Below are positions 4,713 to 5,079 of a stretch of 5,079 nucleotides of DNA, piece by piece (within the stretch, counting starts at the first letter, position 1; every line of letters begins with the position of its first letter). A model generated the notes under the pieces. It searched no databases. It saw nothing but the letters and a program-made list of their open reading frames with translations, and was not told the origin of the DNA. Source of the stretch: JBBSVE01 sp038233815 (lineage in GTDB: Bacteria; Pseudomonadota; Alphaproteobacteria; Rhodobacterales; Rhodobacteraceae); contig JBBSVE010000193.1 of NCBI GenBank assembly GCA_038233815.1, forward strand, positions 1-5,079. Reading direction: 5' to 3'. The position numbers and the translations under genes were made by a program.

Positions 4713-5014
4713 GGCCCAATCCACGGCGTGACGCCGCGCATCAGGCCTCGGAAGTTTTTTCCCAGCATCTCCTTCAATGTGGACACATCCATCATCTGTT
4801 CGGCCAGCAGCTTCTTGAGCTTGGCGTTCTCGGCCTCCAGCGCCTTCAGCTTCTTCGCGTCCGACACCTCCATGCCGCCGAACTTCGACCGCCATGTATA
4901 GAATGTCGCATCGCTGATGCCGTGCTTGCGGCACAGATCCTTAGCGTCAAGCCCCGCCTGGTTCTCCTTCAAAATGCCGATGGTCTGTTCTTCCGTGAAC
5001 CTTGATCGCTTCAT
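4709..5014 (-). CDS. IS3-family OrfA (helix-turn-helix DNA-binding protein)
   Basis: The 101-residue product begins MKRSRFTEEQTIGILKENQA and contains the HTH_Tnp_1-type helix-turn-helix (LCRKHGISDATFYTWRSKFGG, about residues 27-47) followed by a leucine-zipper-like stretch (LKALEAENAKLKKLLAEQM). It ends its conserved part at LKEMLGKNF, where frameshifting normally joins it to OrfB. OrfA binds the IS ends and regulates transposition, and in the fusion it supplies the DNA-binding domain. The start at 5014 is fixed by AAGGAGA upstream and by the conserved MKRSRFTEEQ N-terminus. It overlaps orfB by four bases. Confidence 0.92.
   Translation of the reverse strand: MKRSRFTEEQTIGILKENQAGLDAKDLCRKHGISDATFYTWRSKFGGMEVSDAKKLKALEAENAKLKKLLAEQMMDVSTLKEMLGKNFRGLMRGVTPWIGP
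4754..4760 (-). promoter_or_regulatory. Programmed -1 frameshift site A-AAA-AAC
   Basis: On the minus strand orfA reads GGA AAA AAC, so the heptamer A AAA AAC is in the exact phase for tandem -1 slippage. After residue 87 of OrfA the ribosome would continue LPRPDARRHA into OrfB, making a 370-residue fusion. A small hairpin (CGGCG-TCA-CGCCG, 4736-4724) begins 17 bases downstream. This is farther than usual for a stimulator, so its role is doubtful. Confidence 0.8.
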
Positions 5015-5020
5015 CGTCTG

Positions 5021-5027
5021 TCTCCTT
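5021..5027 (-). promoter_or_regulatory. Ribosome binding site of IS3 orfA
   Basis: AAGGAGA on the minus strand lies six bases before the ATG at 5014, a near-ideal Shine-Dalgarno position that decides the orfA start. Confidence 0.75.
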
Positions 5028-5062
5028 CAATGAGAACAGACTAACCCCAAATCGCGGACGCT

Positions 5063-5078
5063 TCAGGGGAGCAGGTCA
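5063..5078 (-). repeat. Terminal inverted repeat of the IS3 element (5' end of its genes)
   Basis: On the minus strand this reads TGACCTGCTCCCCTGA, the exact partner of 3877-3892. Only one base of flanking DNA follows in the window. Confidence 0.85.
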
Positions 5079-5079
5079 C

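Larger units (their letters stand above)
3877..5078 (-). mobile_element. Complete IS3-family element (IS407-like)
   Basis: The element is 1202 bp with two overlapping frames, orfA and orfB, on the minus strand and 16-bp perfect terminal inverted repeats starting TGACCTGC. Size, gene plan and TGA start of the ends fit IS3 elements of the IS407 type. It interrupts the DUF3320-like remnant. The left flank ends CGGG and the only right-flank base is C, which is compatible with a CGGG duplication but does not prove it. No damage is seen in either frame or the ends, so it is the one element here that looks active. Confidence 0.85.

Noticed and set aside
3984..4901. Several plus-strand open frames opposite the IS3 genes
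   Set aside because: They are shadows of intact orfB and orfA, with no recognisable product.
4735..4934. Start of the orfB frame at 4934 as the true OrfB N-terminus
   Set aside because: That upstream part overlaps orfA in another frame and reads as unrelated low-complexity sequence. The natural entries are the slip site at 4754-4760 or the ATG at 4712.

Overview
The window is a graveyard of insertion sequences from a GC-rich bacterium. The remembered closest relatives of its IS5, IS66 and IS3 transposases and of the DUF3320-like remnant point to Alphaproteobacteria, most likely Rhodobacteraceae (Paracoccus or Roseobacter-type). That assignment rests on family recall, not on a search. No housekeeping gene, tRNA, rRNA or CRISPR array is visible.

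Layout. (1) 1-141: the 5' end of an IS5-family element on the minus strand, running off the window start, with a possible TTAA target duplication at 142-145. (2) 146-491: a gene-free, less GC-rich stretch with two small hairpins. (3) 492 to about 1134: the left part of a second, different IS5-family element on the plus strand. Its transposase keeps the N-terminal half and first catalytic Asp, then stops abruptly. (4) About 1135-3409: a left-truncated IS66-family element with a tnpA 3' fragment, tnpB, and a tnpC carrying at least five disabling lesions. (5) About 3473-3876: a frameshifted remnant resembling the C-terminal DUF3320 region of large helicase-like proteins. (6) 3877-5078: an apparently intact IS3-family element on the minus strand, inserted into that remnant, with 16-bp perfect terminal inverted repeats and an A-AAA-AAC frameshift site joining orfA to orfB. 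The window ends one base after this element. Since both window edges fall in or at IS elements, it may be a contig broken at repeats.

The most unusual content is a family of 39-bp double-palindrome repeats present three times inside transposase genes: 895-933 and, inverted, 1010-1048 in the IS5 transposase, and 2697-2736 in IS66 tnpC. The two IS5 copies add exactly 13 codons and keep the reading frame. The tnpC copy is 40 nt and would also be in frame without one extra G. Differences among copies include two compensated base pairs in the main stem. Two copies lie immediately before a GAC codon for a catalytic Asp. A separate palindromic in-frame insert of about 42 nt seems to sit in tnpB (1279-1320). 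These behave like in-frame palindromic mini-elements, in the style of Rickettsia palindromic elements or REP sequences, and I do not recognise them as a named family.

A second notable point is a perfect 19-bp inverted repeat in tnpC (2318-2361). It looks like a quasi-palindrome converted to a perfect palindrome by template switching, and it explains one of the frameshifts. The frame arithmetic across all proposed tnpC lesions is self-consistent. Only the IS3 element looks capable of making a working transposase.
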